Positions 36,370 to 38,246 of a stretch of 38,246 nt of DNA are shown here, piece after piece (the stretch's first letter is position 1; every line of letters starts with the position of its first letter). A model generated the notes under the pieces. That model was given only the letters and a program-made list of their open reading frames with translations, did not search any database and was not told the DNA's origin. A program made the position numbers and the translations under genes. Source of the DNA: Chloroflexota bacterium (GTDB taxonomy: Bacteria; Chloroflexota; Limnocylindria; P2-11E); contig VBEY01000235.1 of the NCBI GenBank assembly GCA_005889295.1, positions 1 to 38,246 of the forward strand, written 5' to 3'.

Positions 36370-37538
36370 CTGCCTCCGAGGCCATCCGCTCGACCGTGGC
36401 CGACGTGGACCTCGACGCGATCGCCTCGAACGTCGAGGCCATCCACACGCGGTCGAAAGCCGAGGTCATCGCCGTGGTGAAGGCCGACGCATATGGTCAC
36501 GGCGCCGAGGCGGTCGCCGAGACCTGCTTCGAGGCCGGCGCCGTCATGGTCGCCGTGGCCACGATCGAGGAGGGTCTGGCCCTCCGTGAGGGCGGCGTCA
36601 ACGGCCCGATCCTCGTGTTGCTCGGTTCGACCGAGTCGTCCGAGGTGGCCCACGCCGTCGCTCAGGAGCTCGTGCTCGTGGTCTGGGACGTCGAGCGCGC
36701 ACGCGCCATCAGTGAGGCCGCGGCCGCGCTTCGTCGGATCACCCGCGTCCACTTCAAGGTCGACACCGGACTCACACGGCTTGGCGCCCCGACGAACGAG
36801 GCGGCGGCGCGATATCGCTCGATCGCGTCGTTGCCGCATCTCGAGATCGACGGGATTTTCACGCACTTCGCTACCGCGGACGATCCCGATCCCTCGAACG
36901 ACCGCGCCCAGCTCGGGAGATTTCGGGACGTTCTGACATCGATCCCCGATCGCCCGCGTCTGGTGCATGCCGCCGCGAGCGCGGGCGTCGCCGCGTTCGG
37001 ACCCGTCGACGGCATGAACGCGGTGCGCACGGGTCTCGCGATCTACGGGCTGCACGCCGCCCCGCACCTCGCAGGGGCGCTGCCGCTCCGTCCCGCTCTC
37101 ACGTGGCGGTCGCGGGTGCATCGCATCGCGAGCGTTCCCGCTGGCACGGGGGTGTCGTACGGCCACGAGTACCGGCTTCCCCGCGATGGCCGGATCGCAA
37201 CGGTGCCGGTCGGGTACGGCGATGGACTGCCCCGCGTGGCGGGGAAACGCGGCGCCGTCCTGCTTCGCGGTCAACGGGTGCCGTTCGCGGGCCGCATCTG
37301 CATGGATCTGGTGATGCTCGACGTAACCGCCGTCGAGGGCGCCCGCGAGGGCGATGACGTGACGCTCATCGGCGCGCAGTCCGGCGCGAAGCAGACGGCG
37401 GAGGACCTCGCCGAGGCGTGCGGCACGATCAACTACGAGATCGTCACCGGCATCCGCCGGCGTGTCCCGCGGCGGTACTTTCGGGGCGGAAAGATCGTCG
37501 CGACGCGCACGCTCGCCGAGGGGTATCACGGCCGATGA
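36366..37538 (+). CDS. alr: Alanine racemase
   Basis: VIAVVKADAYGHGAEAVAETCFEAGA, HFKVDTGLTRLGAP, MNAVRTGLAIYGLHAAP, GVSYGHEYRLPRDGRIATVPVGYGDGLPR, GRICMDLVMLDVT. Confidence 0.97.
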   Translation: MTASEAIRSTVADVDLDAIASNVEAIHTRSKAEVIAVVKADAYGHGAEAVAETCFEAGAVMVAVATIEEGLALREGGVNGPILVLLGSTESSEVAHAVAQELVLVVWDVERARAISEAAAALRRITRVHFKVDTGLTRLGAPTNEAAARYRSIASLPHLEIDGIFTHFATADDPDPSNDRAQLGRFRDVLTSIPDRPRLVHAAASAGVAAFGPVDGMNAVRTGLAIYGLHAAPHLAGALPLRPALTWRSRVHRIASVPAGTGVSYGHEYRLPRDGRIATVPVGYGDGLPRVAGKRGAVLLRGQRVPFAGRICMDLVMLDVTAVEGAREGDDVTLIGAQSGAKQTAEDLAEACGTINYEIVTGIRRRVPRRYFRGGKIVATRTLAEGYHGR

Positions 37539-38246
37539 GGCGTCGCCGCTGGTTGACGCTCCTCGCGCTGGTCCTCGTCCTGAGCGGGTGCATTCCGCCT
37601 CAGGCGACACCAAGCCCATCGCCCACGGATTCCTTCAGCACACCGGTGCCGAGCACTCCGACGCCGCTCGCGTCGACGACGCTCACGACGCTCGACATGA
37701 CGGCTGCACTGCTCGCCAAGTCGCTGCCGTACGCCAACGGTTTCGAGCTCACGCGAACGGTCCGCGGCCGCTCGGGCCAGCCCGCGAACGGCTTTGAGCC
37801 GGTGCGTACCACGCCTCCTGTCGAGGACATCGGCAGCACTCACGATTTCTGGACGTACGACTTCGCGGCGAAGAAGAACGTCAGGACCACGGCGACGCTT
37901 CGTCTCCTCACCGATCACGCGAAGTGGTGGGTTGCGAACGACGCGAGCGTCGATTTGAACGGCCTGCGAACGACCGCATCCGCGTTTGAGGACAAGGTCT
38001 ATCCGACCGACCGGCGGCTCTACGGAGAGGAGTGGTCTCCCGGTATCGACGCCGACCCGCGCATCAACCTCGTTTTCGCGCGTCTCCCAGGGTCAGCGGC
38101 CGGGTACTTCAGCGGCTCCGATGAGGAGCCCGTCTGGGTGAACGAGTTCTCGGCCGAGCGCGAGATGATCTACATCAACACGCTCGGGGCGCGTCCGGGG
38201 TCGGCCGAGCTGAACAGGATCATCGCCCACGAGTTCTGCCACATGA
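37535..38246 (+). CDS. Secreted lipoprotein zinc metalloprotease-like protein (3' truncated by window)
   Basis: Hand translation (absent from track): MRRRRWLTLLALVLVLSGCIPPQATPSPSP (lipobox LSGC) ... LNRIIAHEFCHM (HExxH); ATGA overlap with the alr stop. Confidence 0.75.
   Translation, partial: MRRRRWLTLLALVLVLSGCIPPQATPSPSPTDSFSTPVPSTPTPLASTTLTTLDMTAALLAKSLPYANGFELTRTVRGRSGQPANGFEPVRTTPPVEDIGSTHDFWTYDFAAKKNVRTTATLRLLTDHAKWWVANDASVDLNGLRTTASAFEDKVYPTDRRLYGEEWSPGIDADPRINLVFARLPGSAAGYFSGSDEEPVWVNEFSAEREMIYINTLGARPGSAELNRIIAHEFCHM

Overview
The window is a high-GC, almost entirely plus-strand core-genome block. Its order is rpoB(3' end)-rpoC, one minus-strand SRPBCC gene, rpsL-rpsG-fusA-tuf, the S10/spc/alpha ribosomal superoperon (rpsJ to rplQ, with secY, adk, map, infA, rpmJ, rpoA), truA-rplM-rpsI, a TPR gene, cdaA-cdaR-glmM-glmS, acpS-nnrD-alr, and a truncated lipoprotein metalloprotease. 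Gene content suggests a Chloroflexota-like or other deep-branching high-GC bacterium; this is inference only. The strongest unexplained signal is a family of four same-orientation intergenic repeats of about 80-110 bp. Each fills the gap between an upstream stop codon and the start codon of rpsS, rpsC, rplQ or glmS. Each ends in a conserved hairpin (TCTCC(C)GGC-loop-GCCGGAGA) whose 3' arm contains the only evident Shine-Dalgarno sequence (GGAG), 8-9 nt from the start codon. This looks like a dispersed ribosome-binding-site or SD-sequestering RNA element. Other items: glmS carries an apparent internal deletion/frameshift of about 105 nt; many ribosomal proteins have low-complexity tails; S12 has a Lys-to-Pro change at a streptomycin/decoding position; RpoC has a long coiled-coil-like insertion; the 3' end of truA encodes two tandem perfect hairpins; nnrD has no canonical start codon.
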